Assembly (NCBI GenBank): GCA_013397075.1
Contig: VWZS01000833.1
Location: 557,399 to 621,398 of the forward strand
Direction: 5' to 3'
DNA length: 64,000 nucleotides
Source of the DNA: Rhabdornis inornatus
Taxonomy: Eukaryota; Chordata; Aves; Passeriformes; Rhabdornithidae
The notes under the pieces were generated by a model. It ran no database searches. It had not been told where the DNA came from and saw nothing but the letters and a program-made list of their open reading frames with translations. How positions within the stretch are numbered: the first letter of the stretch is position 1; each line of letters opens with the position of its first letter. The translations under genes and the position numbers were made by a program. This document shows, in pieces, positions 46,481 to 58,000 of the stretch.

Positions 46481-47647
46481 TCCCCGACAGCGATATTCTA
46501 ACCCTGCTGCCGCCTCTGAACTTCGGGGATGGCATCTGGGAGCTCCCGGTGAACTTACAGATGGATAAAAGCAGATGCAGCATCTGGGAGTCCACGTGTC
46601 TCGGGGCTCTGCACAATCTGGAGGGTCTGTGCCTGCACACACAGTCGGGCAGTGGTGTCGCGGCTGTCACTGCAGCAGCCAGGATGGTAGTGCCGGCTCT
46701 TGGGTGGGATGTGGAGAGAGCTGTGTGGTTGAAAAAGGCTGGGAAAGAGGGGCGCCAAGAACATTGGAGACTGTTTTTGCACTGGAGGGAGATTCCAGAG
46801 GGCTGCGTTTCGGTACAGCCAGGACGACTGCGGGTGGTGGGGTGGCACTGGCCAGCATCTGCCAGGCAGTTCCTCTTTCTCTGTTTCCAAACCCACCCGG
46901 CCAGCCGGGCTGCATTGATCACTGGTGCGGTGCTGGAGATGCTGGGAAGGTCTTGCACTGTTGCTCTGAGTGCTGCCTGTAGCTCTAGAAAAACTTGCAA
47001 GGGCGAGTGCTTGTCTAGGTCCTGTAACCTCGAGGCACATGGTTCCCTGTCCCCATCCCTCTCCCAAAACTCTTGACTCACGTCACTTGCTCTGATCGAG
47101 GGGCACTTGGCTTACTCCAGCGTAGTGCCTTGCCTAATGTTCTGTCAATAATTAACGAAGCCAAGAGCTGAGAGAAGGGCTTCATTCCTCCTGGTGGGAT
47201 AAGATGGGTGCACAGCATCAGGACTCAGGGCACCATGAGCCTTTCTCTACCACAGCCGTGCTTCCCCTCGCCATTTCCAGGGAAATGTGATTATCTGTGG
47301 CCGCAGCGCTGCCCTGCAAGGCGCCTGCCAGGGACGATGCTTGGACACAGCGTGGCCCGGCCCTGACCCAAAGCGTCTTCCTGAGCGCAGAGGAAATGCC
47401 ATCAGCGAGGCCATGCTGTGCTCTGTTTGGGTTTGGTTTGTGGCAGGGCTGGACCACAGCTGGGCAGAGGGTGCATGGGGCTGTGTTGGTGCCTGGGAGA
47501 GAGACAGAACTCGCCCAGATGGGGCTGGGGGTACAATAAATCAGCCTCTGTCTATCATGGTGACTTACCACCCATCAGCGGGATGTGAGGGGCTTTAAAT
47601 GCCAGGCTGAGCTTTTCAGAATCAGTGTTTTTTTCTTGAAAAAAAAA

Positions 47648-47673
47648 GTTTGTTTGTTTGTTTGTTTGTTTTT
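47648..47673 (+). repeat. (GTTT)n microsatellite
   Basis: About six copies of GTTT follow a short A run. Confidence 0.9.
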
Positions 47674-47880
47674 GAAATATACAAAATTCGGCTTGTAAAT
47701 CATGGTCTGTGGCTTGCTGGTAAATACTGCTCCCCATCCACTCTTACCTTTCCTGAAGCATTTGGATTTTGCCCTGTTGACATCAGTTTCCCAGAGGGAC
47801 AGCTGTCTTGGGGCACACCTCTCGGAGCTTCCTTGTGCTTGCGTCTTCCCTCCACCCGAGCTTGGATTGCAGAAGTTCCC

Positions 47881-47937
47881 TTAGATTTTTTCTTTTCCTC
47901 TTTTTTTTCTTTTCTTTTTTTTTTTTTTTCTTTCTAG
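47881..47937 (+). repeat. T/C-rich low-complexity tract
   Basis: Runs of T broken by C (tttcttttcctc then a long T run). It looks like a strong polypyrimidine tract and ends in TTTCTAG, a possible splice acceptor, but no exon is supported after it. Confidence 0.8.
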
Positions 47938-50921
47938 TGTGAGAGTGCTGTAGAGAGAAAAAAGCTTTAATCTGGCGTCAGCACTAGTGCTGTACAGAGA
48001 CTTTGAGCTGGGTTTGCACTTCCTCTTCCCTCCCACCTCCAGACCCAGAGCATGTTCTGGCAGTTTGCTCAAAAATCAAACGCCTTCTTAAAAAAATAAA
48101 CAGCAGGGGAAATGACCCCTTTAAAGGTGGAATATTCCCTCTTAGCTTTTTCCAGCTGGGATGCCCTGCCTAGGCATGAATTCCAGTGGCACCCTGGCTG
48201 TCCTGCTCGGTCTTTATGGGCAGTTCTTAAGCGTTTAACCGGGTGGGTCGGTGCCGGCGGTGCTGCAGGACCGCGTCTCCCGTGCCATGGGCTCTGTGGA
48301 CGTGCCGGGACCGGCAAGTTCGGCTCCCTCTGCACGGGGCCGAGTGCCAGCGATCAGGTTTCTTCCTCTCCCGTGTGTGTAACTGAGGTACACCGGAGTT
48401 TTCACCAGTTTACAGTGTTGCATAGATGTCGCACAAACCCTGAGCTCGAGTGCCTTTCCCAGGAGGGCTCGGCCGGAGGCGGGGACTTCCAGGGGAAGGA
48501 AGGTGGAACTGCTGTCGGAGGGATACTAAAGTGTTCCCGAAACTGCAGATGTCAGTTCCACTGGGAACGTGCTGCCCTCGCCAGCTTCAAAGAAGCTGAA
48601 AAAGCTCCTGTGTCCCGCTCCGGGCTGTGTCCCCGCTGTGCACATTCGGGAACAACCTGGCCCCGCGCTGCCACCGCCGCCCTCCGTGTCCCCCCTGCGC
48701 CGTGCCAAGGTCCCGGGGCGAGCTGAACCTGCGGTCGCGAGGGACACTCCCTCTACCCTGAGATCCCGCTTAGCTCCAGTCCATCCCTGATCTCCCGGGG
48801 AAAGCCGAATGGGATTGCTCCCTTCGAGCAAATAGTCTCTCCAGGCTCAAACAGGAGGGATTTTGACCCCCACAAGGTGCAGGGTTTTTCCCTCTCGCAG
48901 TCCAGCCCTCGGAGCAGGCTGTGTCTCGCCAGACTCCTGCCTGGTTCCCAGTGTCCGGGGGTTTCTCTGGTGCTCGCAGTCTGGAGCAGCTCCAGGGGGT
49001 CTGCAGCCCCCACCAGCACCGTGCTGCCTTTGCTGTCTTGCTGGGAATCAGAGAAGCATCCGTTGATGCCCTTGGGCATGAGACAGATTGTTCCATGCTC
49101 CCTCCTCTCTTTATATGTGCTTATTTTCAAATTTTCCCAAGTTATTTAATTTCAGTGCAAAGCATTTTATCTGCATCAGTCAGCAAGCAGGCAACACCAG
49201 AACCTCAGCTGGGACTCCAATTTTTCTTTTTATGTGGTAGAATCCGAACAAACAAAGAGCTACTGACCCCTGGACTGACTACAGAAAGTTTTATTCCAAT
49301 AACCATGACCTTGTTACAGCCGGAGGATAGGAATACCCTGCTCTCTGCTGGCCTCAGCCAGCTTGGGGTCACTGTTCTTCTTTCACTGCCAGCCTGCACT
49401 GAGTACTTCAAGTAAAGGTTTGGAAGTGGAGGCACAGAGCTGAGTCTGGGTGGTTTAGCTCTGGATGCAGAACTCATGGCATGGCACAGTGCTGTGGCAC
49501 AGTGACCCCAATCAAGCCAGCGCTGGCGTGGGAGTCTGCCATGGAATCCCACAGCTTCCCAAAACAGAAACCTGCAGCTCTGCCCAGAGCCAGGCTTGCT
49601 GCCAGGCCTTGAGAGATAAACTGGGCGGGTGTTTATGCTCCAAGCACGTGTCTGACCTGATGCATATAGAGAAGCAGGATTAGATGACTCCTTCATGGCT
49701 CAGCAGCAGTGACACTGCTGTGACACTGGGATGGGAGGTGAGGAGCTCTCTAAGGGTATGCTGAGAATGTGGGTGATGCTCCAGCCACTTCCAGCTCATT
49801 GTTTGTTGTCTAGAGCTCCAGCTGGAGCAGCAGCCTCAGCTCTCCCTGCCCATTTTGCCCAACAGCCTGTTTATCCCAGAAGAGAGGAAAAGATTCTTAA
49901 TTAAAAGTGCAGAAGCAATGCAAGGTTTGCCTTCCTACTCCACTGTTCACTGGACTTCAGCTGTAAATCCTGCTCTTCCCTAGCATTGCCAGAGACCCAG
50001 GCTGTGGTGGCTGCTGGCCAGGAGCCCGAGTTGGGTGCTCGGCACGAGGCTGGTGGCTTTTCTTGGCAGCACACCCTGCCCACAGATGTGCCCCGGCATG
50101 TTCCCTTCACCCTCACCACGTGGCCCAGCCACCAAACCCTGCAAACCTCATCGTTCCCAGGGATGCTCCTGGCCTCTGGTTACCCAGGAAACTGATGGCA
50201 AATGCTGGAGCTGGTGGCTGGAGAGGGCAGTGAGCTGTGAGTTGCCTTGCTTGCCACCAGGGCTGAGCTCTCCCAGCCGGATGTTTACTGAGCTGTGAGC
50301 TCGAGAGATGCCAGCAGGCCCCTGTTGCAGCATGCCCATCTCCCGGCCTTGGGTGCTGCATCCCAGGAGCAAAGAGGGTGGTTGCTTCAGTAATTAATTC
50401 CAATTAATCTTTTGTGCTACGGGGCAGATGGGCTGAGGGGCTGGAGCTGGGTTCTTCCCCCTTGGTGTGGGGCTGTGTGGCCAACTCAGGGAAGAAAACA
50501 GGATAAAGAAAGAGAAAGCTGGCAGGAGGGACCCAAGGTGGGGCAGGTGCTGGCAGCAAGAAGAGGAAGTTGGATCATGTGTCCATGGTCTGGGGGAGAT
50601 CAGTGGCTGCTGTGGGGACTGTGCTGTGCCCTCTGGAGCAGTCACTGCTTTGCCACTTTGGATGGTAAATGCTGATGGTCTATGGGGACATCGGGGACCA
50701 GGCTGAGCCCTGCTGGGAACCAGCACCACTCGGCAGTCTGATTCCTGTGCAAAACACTCCCCTGGGACCAGGGCTGGTGGGGGAACAGAGCTGGAGGAGA
50801 GGGTGCTGAGGCCGAGGTTGCCTGGGTGAGGTTCCTGGCTGTGCCACTGCCTCTGTATGTGCCCAGCCAGGGATTGTCTGATGTTTCCTGCTAAGTCACT
50901 TGTTCCTTGTTCCTTTGTCAG

Positions 50922-51063
50922 GCTTCATGATCTTGCACCGATGGCTGGCAGGTATGCAGTGAGCTAGGACAAGGCCACTCGCCCCATGGCACCTCCTCCC
51001 CACGGCATCACCTTCTAAGATCTTCCCGCCATTAATTTTGCTACGCTCAAGCTGCTGCCAAAG
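50922..51063 (+). other. HELZ2: HELZ2 5'UTR part of the first coding exon, with short upstream ORF
   Basis: A good acceptor, TTCCTTTGTCAG, ends at 50921. A short upstream frame starts at ATG 50927 and stops at TGA 50960-50962 (11 codons). An in-frame TAA at 51016-51018 shows that the main frame cannot extend further left in unspliced sequence. Confidence 0.55.
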
Positions 51064-52070
51064 ATGCCAACGGCCAACAGCCCAAAGGTGCCACTGGGCA
51101 GCCTCCAGCAGCAGCTGGAGCTGCTCCTGGTCTGCTCCAAGTGCAGTGTGAAGGAGAACGAGATCACCTACCACCCGCAGGAGGTGGAGCACAAGTGCAT
51201 GTACGAGATCCTGCTTGCACGCTGCCGCAGCCGCAGGAGCAGAGGCACAGCATGGAGGAAGGTGTCCCGGCGGCCCGGCTTCCCCAACCCAGCACGCTAC
51301 GCTGTCTGCAGGTACTACGTGATGGGGATGGGCTGCAGCAGGCACAAGAACCAGTGTACCTTTGCCTGGAGCGTGGAGGAGGCCATGGTCTGGAACTTTG
51401 AGAGGGAGCACCAGCTGGAGCGGCGCTGGCTGAAGGCAGCGGTGCTGCAGGCACAGCTGGGGGCCCACCCTGCTGCCACCTCCCATCTCACTGCCAGTGC
51501 TGCCAGTGAGATCACCAGCGAGTTCGGGGGACACTTCCAGGAGATCTGCAAGCGTTGCTTTTTCGGCTGCCCCCAGCGCATCACAGTGGGTGGCTGCGGG
51601 TGGCTCTGTGAGACCCACCACAGCTGGGACCCACTCCTGGTGCACGTGGTGCTGGACAGCCAGAAGAAGCAGCAGTACACGGCCATCCGGCCCTGCCCCG
51701 AGTTCATTGAGACCCTCACCTACTGCCGCTTCGTGTCGCGGGGCCAGCCCTGCAGGCACGGCCCGCAGCGCTGCCAGTTTGCCCACAGTGACGTGGAGAT
51801 GGCCGTCTGGGAGGCCGAGAGGGAGCACGGATTGCTGCGCTCCGACCTGCTGCCATCTGTGGGCACAGGCAGAGCCGACGGCGAGCCAGCAGCGCCCGCG
51901 CCCATGCAGTTCTATTGCCACATCTGCCTGGTGACCTGCAGCTCGCAGGAGAGCTTTGAGAACCACTGCTCCTCCATCGAGCATGTGCAGATGCTCTCGG
52001 CTGACAGCTCCATGCAGTGGGTTCACCGTGCTCCACCACTCGGGCTGACCAAGTTCTCACTGTGTAGCAG
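51064..52070 (+). CDS. HELZ2: HELZ2 coding exon 1 (zinc-finger region)
   Basis: Residues 1-336. It contains a CCCH-like finger C82-C91-C98 with Trp102 where His is expected, a full CCCH finger C221-C230-C237-H241, and a C2H2 finger C285-C288-H301-H307. It also has further Cys-rich stretches (CSKC at 24-27 and ICKRCFFGC near 161-169). The donor is GCAG/GTAAGA. The first Cys of a third CCCH finger, C334, lies at the exon end. Confidence 0.92.
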
Positions 52071-55000
52071 GTAAGACATCCAACAGGGAAGAGGGCAGGG
52101 GCAGCAGGGAGCTGCCAGCTCCCTGAGGATCCCCATGCCACCAGATATGGGTGGCACCTGGAACACCTCTCTCCCGGCAGAGCGGAGGTGTGTGAAATGG
52201 GGAACAGCTGCACTAAGGCTCATTCCAAAGAGGAGCTGCAGGAGTGGATCCAGAGGGTGAAGGTTTCCGTGAAGAAAAAGAAGCAAGCCATGAAGGACGG
52301 GCTCTTGTCCTACCAGGACCGGCTCCTTGCTGAGTATCGGATGTGCTCCAACGAGGTGTTAATTGTGAGTGGGGGGCACAGGGTGGGAGCGCTTTGGTCC
52401 AGCCCATCACAGGAATCCTCTGGTGTGAGAGCTTGGGAATGGACCCCACTGCTCACCTTCCTAATGGGGATGCAAAAAGAGATGTGGCATCCTCCTTCCT
52501 TCATCTCTTTGGAGACAGCAACCTGAGAGCCTGCTCATGGTGCCCGGGCTATGCCGTGTGTCCTCATGCTTCCCAAGGCTGCTGTGTGGGGACCCGGAGC
52601 AGCAGTGGGTCAGGATGGAATATGAGGATGTACTCTTGATCCTCTTGGGAGGATGTAGCGTAAAGGCAAAGATGAAGATGGCACTGTGGAGGGCTCTGAG
52701 GTGTGTCCCTGGGATGCTGCCTTCAGTCCCTCTCTTCTCATGACTCCCCACAGATGGCTGAGGACATTGAGGGTGTTCAAGTTGTGTGTGAGCAGCCTCT
52801 GCATGTGCAGCTGGAGGACAGGAAGAAGAAATATCAATGGCGGTTCAAGGTCCACTCTCAGGTAAGCTCAGTTCTTTGGAGGGTTTTTAGTTATTATTTC
52901 TGCAAGGGGCAGAAGGATGGGGATTTGGGCATGTTTAAATGACAACAAGTGTTGGGTATCTGGGAGCTGCTCAGGTGGTGCCTGCACTGGGGCCATTGCA
53001 GGGGTGCAGCCACTGTCTTGTGCAGTGGTCCTGTGGCAGACCTGGCTGCTCTCAACACCTCCCCTGTATCATCACAAATAACAATTCAGCTGCTTTCCTG
53101 GCCAGGATTTTGTAGATGTTGGGGGCAAAAGCCTGTCTTCTCCAAAGTAGATTTCCCATTTACTGCATACTGGTTGATATTAAACTGAAGCCTGAAGTTC
53201 TCTGAGACCTTAGAGTAATGGCTGCGGGATTGCATGAGGAATAAGTTGTGGGACTGACATAGAGTTTGGTTCCTCTAGCAGCTTTTTCTAGGAAATGCTG
53301 CTGGAGCAGCTCGCCAGCTGCTGGGCTCTTCCTGTGAGCTGCCCTCACTTTGTCTCTGTCTTCTCCTCAATGGCAGATGCACCTGCAGCACGTGGCCCTG
53401 CTGAAGCGGGAGCCTGGAGTCAACTTCTACTTCTCGGGGAATGGGCTTTCCCGGGGCCTGCAGTACATTTGTGGGGAGCACGTGGCCACCGTGCCCTCCT
53501 CGCCCCGCACCGCGCTGGTGGAGGTCAGCATGGAGTGCTGCATCCTGGGCATCTTCGAGCAGTGGGTGGTGTTCGACTTCGGCAAGCGCCCCGTGCTCAT
53601 GCAGAAGATCAAGGTGAAGGTTGGGAGGCGGGAGGCCCCCCAGCACGTCCCCAGCACCAGGGAGAGCAGCCGCCCCGTCAACTTTGTGCGCTGGGATCGG
53701 GGTAACCGCATCATCATCCCCAGCGTGCCGAGGACCGGCGATGATGTGGTTCTGCTGGCGAAGTACAAACCTCCTGCTCTGGCACTGGATTACCAAAGTG
53801 AGAGTAGTGCAGTTGTTCCCATCACCCGGCTCAACTATCGAGAGAGGATGCACAGCTTCCTCTTCCGTGAGGAAGAAGCTGAGCAGGCTCTGATTGCCAA
53901 GTAAGTGAACCCTTTTGGGGTTCCCCTGGGGACCACAGGCCTGTTGCTAACCCTTGGGGCCATGCTGCTCCTGGGGTCTTATGTCCATTCTGGGTTGGGT
54001 CTTATGGTGCCTTCCCAGAAAACTGGAAACCTGCCAACCAGGATGGCTTGCTGGGTCTCATCCTGTGGCCGTGGGTTAGCTAGAGCATCATTTCTGTCTG
54101 TATGTGCTTGGGGTGCTGGCAGACCCTCTCTGGCTGTAAGTGGCAATCCCCTCTCCATGGGGTAGGGCTCAGGAACTGACAGATCCTTTCTCTGCTCTTC
54201 ATTTGAGTGTTTCCTCCTTTCAGACTCAACCTGCGTGTGCTCATCTCGCTGACGCCCATGCTGCAGAGCCTCTCCATGGGGGCCAAGTTTGCTGTCTCTG
54301 GGGAGCTGTTTGCTGAAGTGCCTACCCCTTACAACCTCTCACCAGACACAGATGAGGGGTACCTGCTGAGCAGGTCTGTGCCCACTGCCTTCCTGGCACT
54401 TGACCCACCTGTGGACAATCGGGTTTATGAAGTTTTTGTGGAGCATAAAGCCACCACAGAGAAGACCATCTGGCTACAGATACCAAGCAGGTGCTGTTCA
54501 GAGCTGAACTTCAAGGCAAACACCTCCCACAAGGTGGAGATCCAGTTCCAAATAGACCAGCTGCTGTTCCGGCAGTGGCACCAGGCTGTGGACAGCCTGT
54601 TGGATGAGAAGCTGGTCCTGCCAGATGTTGCCAGTTGCTCTATCCCCTACTCTCTTGGGTCCCCACAGAGAGGCAATAACAAGCAGAAACAAGCCATCTC
54701 CTTCATCACAGGCCAGCCGACCACCAGCCGGCAGGTCCCACCTCTGCTCATCTACGGGCCTTTTGGCACAGGGAAGACATTCACCTTGGCCATGGCCACC
54801 TTGGAGATCCTCAAGCAGCCCAACACACGAGTGTTGATCTGCACTCACACCAACAGGTTAGCAGGAAGGGGCAACAAGAACTGTGGGCAAGCTGGTGGGG
54901 TGAAGAGGAGCCAAGGTGTATGAGCCAGAGCTGAACTGCCCTTTTCTCAGTGTGCACTTCAATTGCTTGTTTAAATAAATTAGTTGTTACTGAATTTATC

Positions 55001-58000
55001 TTAAACTGCTCTAGTTCCTACTAGGAGGAAGCCTTGCATGGGTGGAAGTCTTTGTGGAAGAGGCAGCACAGACTCATCGAATCCCTGAATGGTTTGCATT
55101 GGAAAGGAGGTTACTTGTCTTTTTCCAGACCCTTCACCTAGACCAGGTTGCTCCAAGCCCTGTCCATCCTGGCCTTGAACACTTAACGTATTCCTGCCTC
55201 ATCATAAAATGGGAATATGGCTGGAGAGACAGTTTTCTCCAGCCTTTACTGTGTACTGCAAGAAGTAGAAAGCTGCTGCCTGACCATGCTGGGATAATAT
55301 TGTGCTCTAGTTGCCCTTGAAGACTGTTTGGCTCTATGTACATGCCGATCTATTGACTTTTCCAGGGAGAGTTTGGGGAAGAGAAAATGCAGATCTGGTC
55401 TGAATGCCATTGGATCTGCCTTCAGAGAAACCAGGCCAAGACTGTTAAAATTAGAGCAGTTACACTGAAAAGAGTGTCCACATCCGACCCTGCAGGCTGT
55501 TACTGCCTCAGTTTTTTAATGCATAATAGATGGTGACTGCTAATCTTAGCCTGTTCCAGGCTGTTTGCTTGCACGGAAGCTTCTCCTGTAGGTCTTGTCT
55601 CACCCGGGGATGGGGATGCTTTGCTGTCAGAGAAGAGCTCCTTGTCACTTGTCCCTGGACAGCATCAAGGCCACAGGTTCTGTTGGGCACATCACATTTT
55701 TCCATAAGAGTGTCAAGAGATGTCATAGTCTCAAATACCAATTCCTATTTTAAATCATACTATTGAAAGAGGCTGGGAATTGGTGGCTGCATAGGTGCTG
55801 GCTCCTTTGTGCAGTTGTGAGCGTCTGCTGTGACAAGCGTGGTGTCACCAGAGCCAGGAGAGAAACTGGATGTGTGCTGCAGAAAGATGAGAGAGAACTT
55901 TGTGTCACAGAATTTAGGAACAGCACCAACAATTCTTTTCCCTTTTGTCCCCCTGCAGCGCTGCTGACATTTACATCCGGGAGTATTTTCACAACTATGT
56001 GACCATGGGGCATCCATGGGCTGTTCCCCTGCGGATCATCAACACCGACCGGCCCATCAACCTGACAGACCCCATCACCCAGATGTACTGCTGCCTCTCG
56101 CCAGACCAGCGCTCCTTCCGCCACCCCACGCAGGCAGAGATCGACAAGCACCACATCATTATCACCACCTCCATGCTATCCAAGAACCTGAAGGTCCCCC
56201 GAGGTTACTTCACGCACATCATGATCGACGAGGCTGCGCAGATGCTGGAGTGCGAAGCTTTGGTTCCACTCTCCTACGCCACTTTTGAGACCCGCATTGT
56301 CCTGGCTGGGGACCACATGCAGATAACCCCAAAGCTGTTCTCTGTTGGGAGTGGGCAATCTGCTGATCACACCCTCTTGAACCGGCTCTTTCAGTTCTAC
56401 CAGAGGGAGAGGCATGAGGTGGCCATGAAGAGCAGGATCATCTTCAATGAGAATTATCGTTCCACTGCCGGCATTATTGAGTTCATCTCCAAGCACTTCT
56501 ACATCGGCAATGGCAATGCTATCCAAGCCAGTGGCAACATCCCACCCCATCCTGAAATTTACCCCCTCGTGTTCTGCCATGTGTCTGGTGTGGCTGAAAG
56601 GGATATCTCCATGATTTCTTGGCAAAACGTCTCTGAGATAATACAAGTGGTTGAGAAAGTGAAGGAGATCTATCAGAGGTGGCCAGATGAGTGGGGTGTT
56701 CGGGATCTGAAGAAGATCTGTGTGGTCTCCCATGGGACACAGGTGTGTAGGGGAATCCTGCATTCCACCTGAGGGGGCTATGCCTGCACTGCTGACTAAA
56801 CACTCCCTAAGAAAGACCTTTTAATCTATTTATTATTATTTGTGCAAGTAAAAATAGGAAATCTGGGGTCTTATGTGCCTTCAGTGTTTTTTTGAGGCAC
56901 TCTCCATTTAGGTAGCATGTCCTGGGTGGTTGGAGCAGAGGTGATGGGATGGCTTAGTTAAACACTTCTATCAGCATCTTCTAGGCAGGGGTAATGACAG
57001 GTCAGTGGGAGCTCTGGCTGAAGTCAGCCCAGATGTGTGGCTGCTTTCAAGTGATTTGGGGAACCTGCAGCTGGGCAGGATAAGGGACTCTGAAGTTTGG
57101 TGGGTGGTGTTTCTGAGCTGGGTTCAGTTGTGCCTCTTTCTTACCAGGTTTCTGCAACAAGACAAGAGCTGAGGAAAAAGCAGCTACAAGAGGTGGTGGT
57201 GGAAAACTACGAAAATTTGCCAGGTTTGTGTCTTGTGCAACAGTCCCTCATGCCTGGCTGCATTTTGGGGTTTTCTGTGTGTGAGTCATACACAGCTTTT
57301 GCAGTCGTGCTGGTGGACAGGAGGGTCCATAGCAACTACAGCCACTGTGTAACAGGCAGGTGGAAGAGACACTGGAGTGTTAGCAGAGGAGTTTCCAGCA
57401 TCTTTACATTTTCCTCCTGTTAAAACACAAAATATTGTCTCTTGTGGAAAAACACCTTTCTGGGAGGTGCTGCCAGGCAGAGCTCCCCTGCTCTCTCAGT
57501 GTCTCTGCCACCACTGCAGTCCAAGTAACACCCATTAGGAGGGAGTGCCTGGAACTCCTTTGGCTGATTTCCATCCCCTTCTGGTTGGTAGATCTTTGAT
57601 TTTGTCTTTTCCTGAGTGAATAAGATTTCACACTGAATTAAATCTGCACCCAGCTGTCAACTCATTTCAAATATATGGATGTGGCTTTGTGGGAGGGTAA
57701 AAACCCTGTAAGTGCCATCCCAGAGACTTGAGTATGTGTGAATCATGTGAAGCCGTAAGTAACCAGTGAGGGAGGCGAGTGACAGAAGGGAATTGAAACC
57801 AGGATGGGTTCCAGTCAAAGAACAGCTCACTAGGAGGAGTCTCCTGCTCTGGATGACAAGAGAGGGATAAGGCTGGTTTTGTCCACAAGGACTTAATTTA
57901 TGACTCATCCGTGTTTTCATTATCTTTTTTTTTATTGCGCAGCTGAGGCTCCTCACCCCAGGGGGTGTTTGTGATCTCCACACCCTTTCTTTAGAGCCTC

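Larger units (their letters stand above)
46481..50920. other. Spacer upstream of the HELZ2 coding start
   Basis: Probably intron 1 of HELZ2. It holds a (TTTG)n microsatellite at 47648-47673 and a T/C-rich tract at 47881-47937. No coding exon with homology was seen. Confidence 0.55.

Noticed and set aside
45786..47081. Minus-strand frame of 431 codons and plus-strand frame of 262 codons over the CpG island
   Set aside because: Stop codons are rare in such GC-rich DNA. The translations are Pro/Arg/Gly-rich with no domain, and they overlap each other.
50896..52026. Minus-strand frame of 376 codons over HELZ2 exon 1
   Set aside because: Antisense shadow of the zinc-finger exon; its Leu/Val/His-rich composition fits complementary-strand bias.
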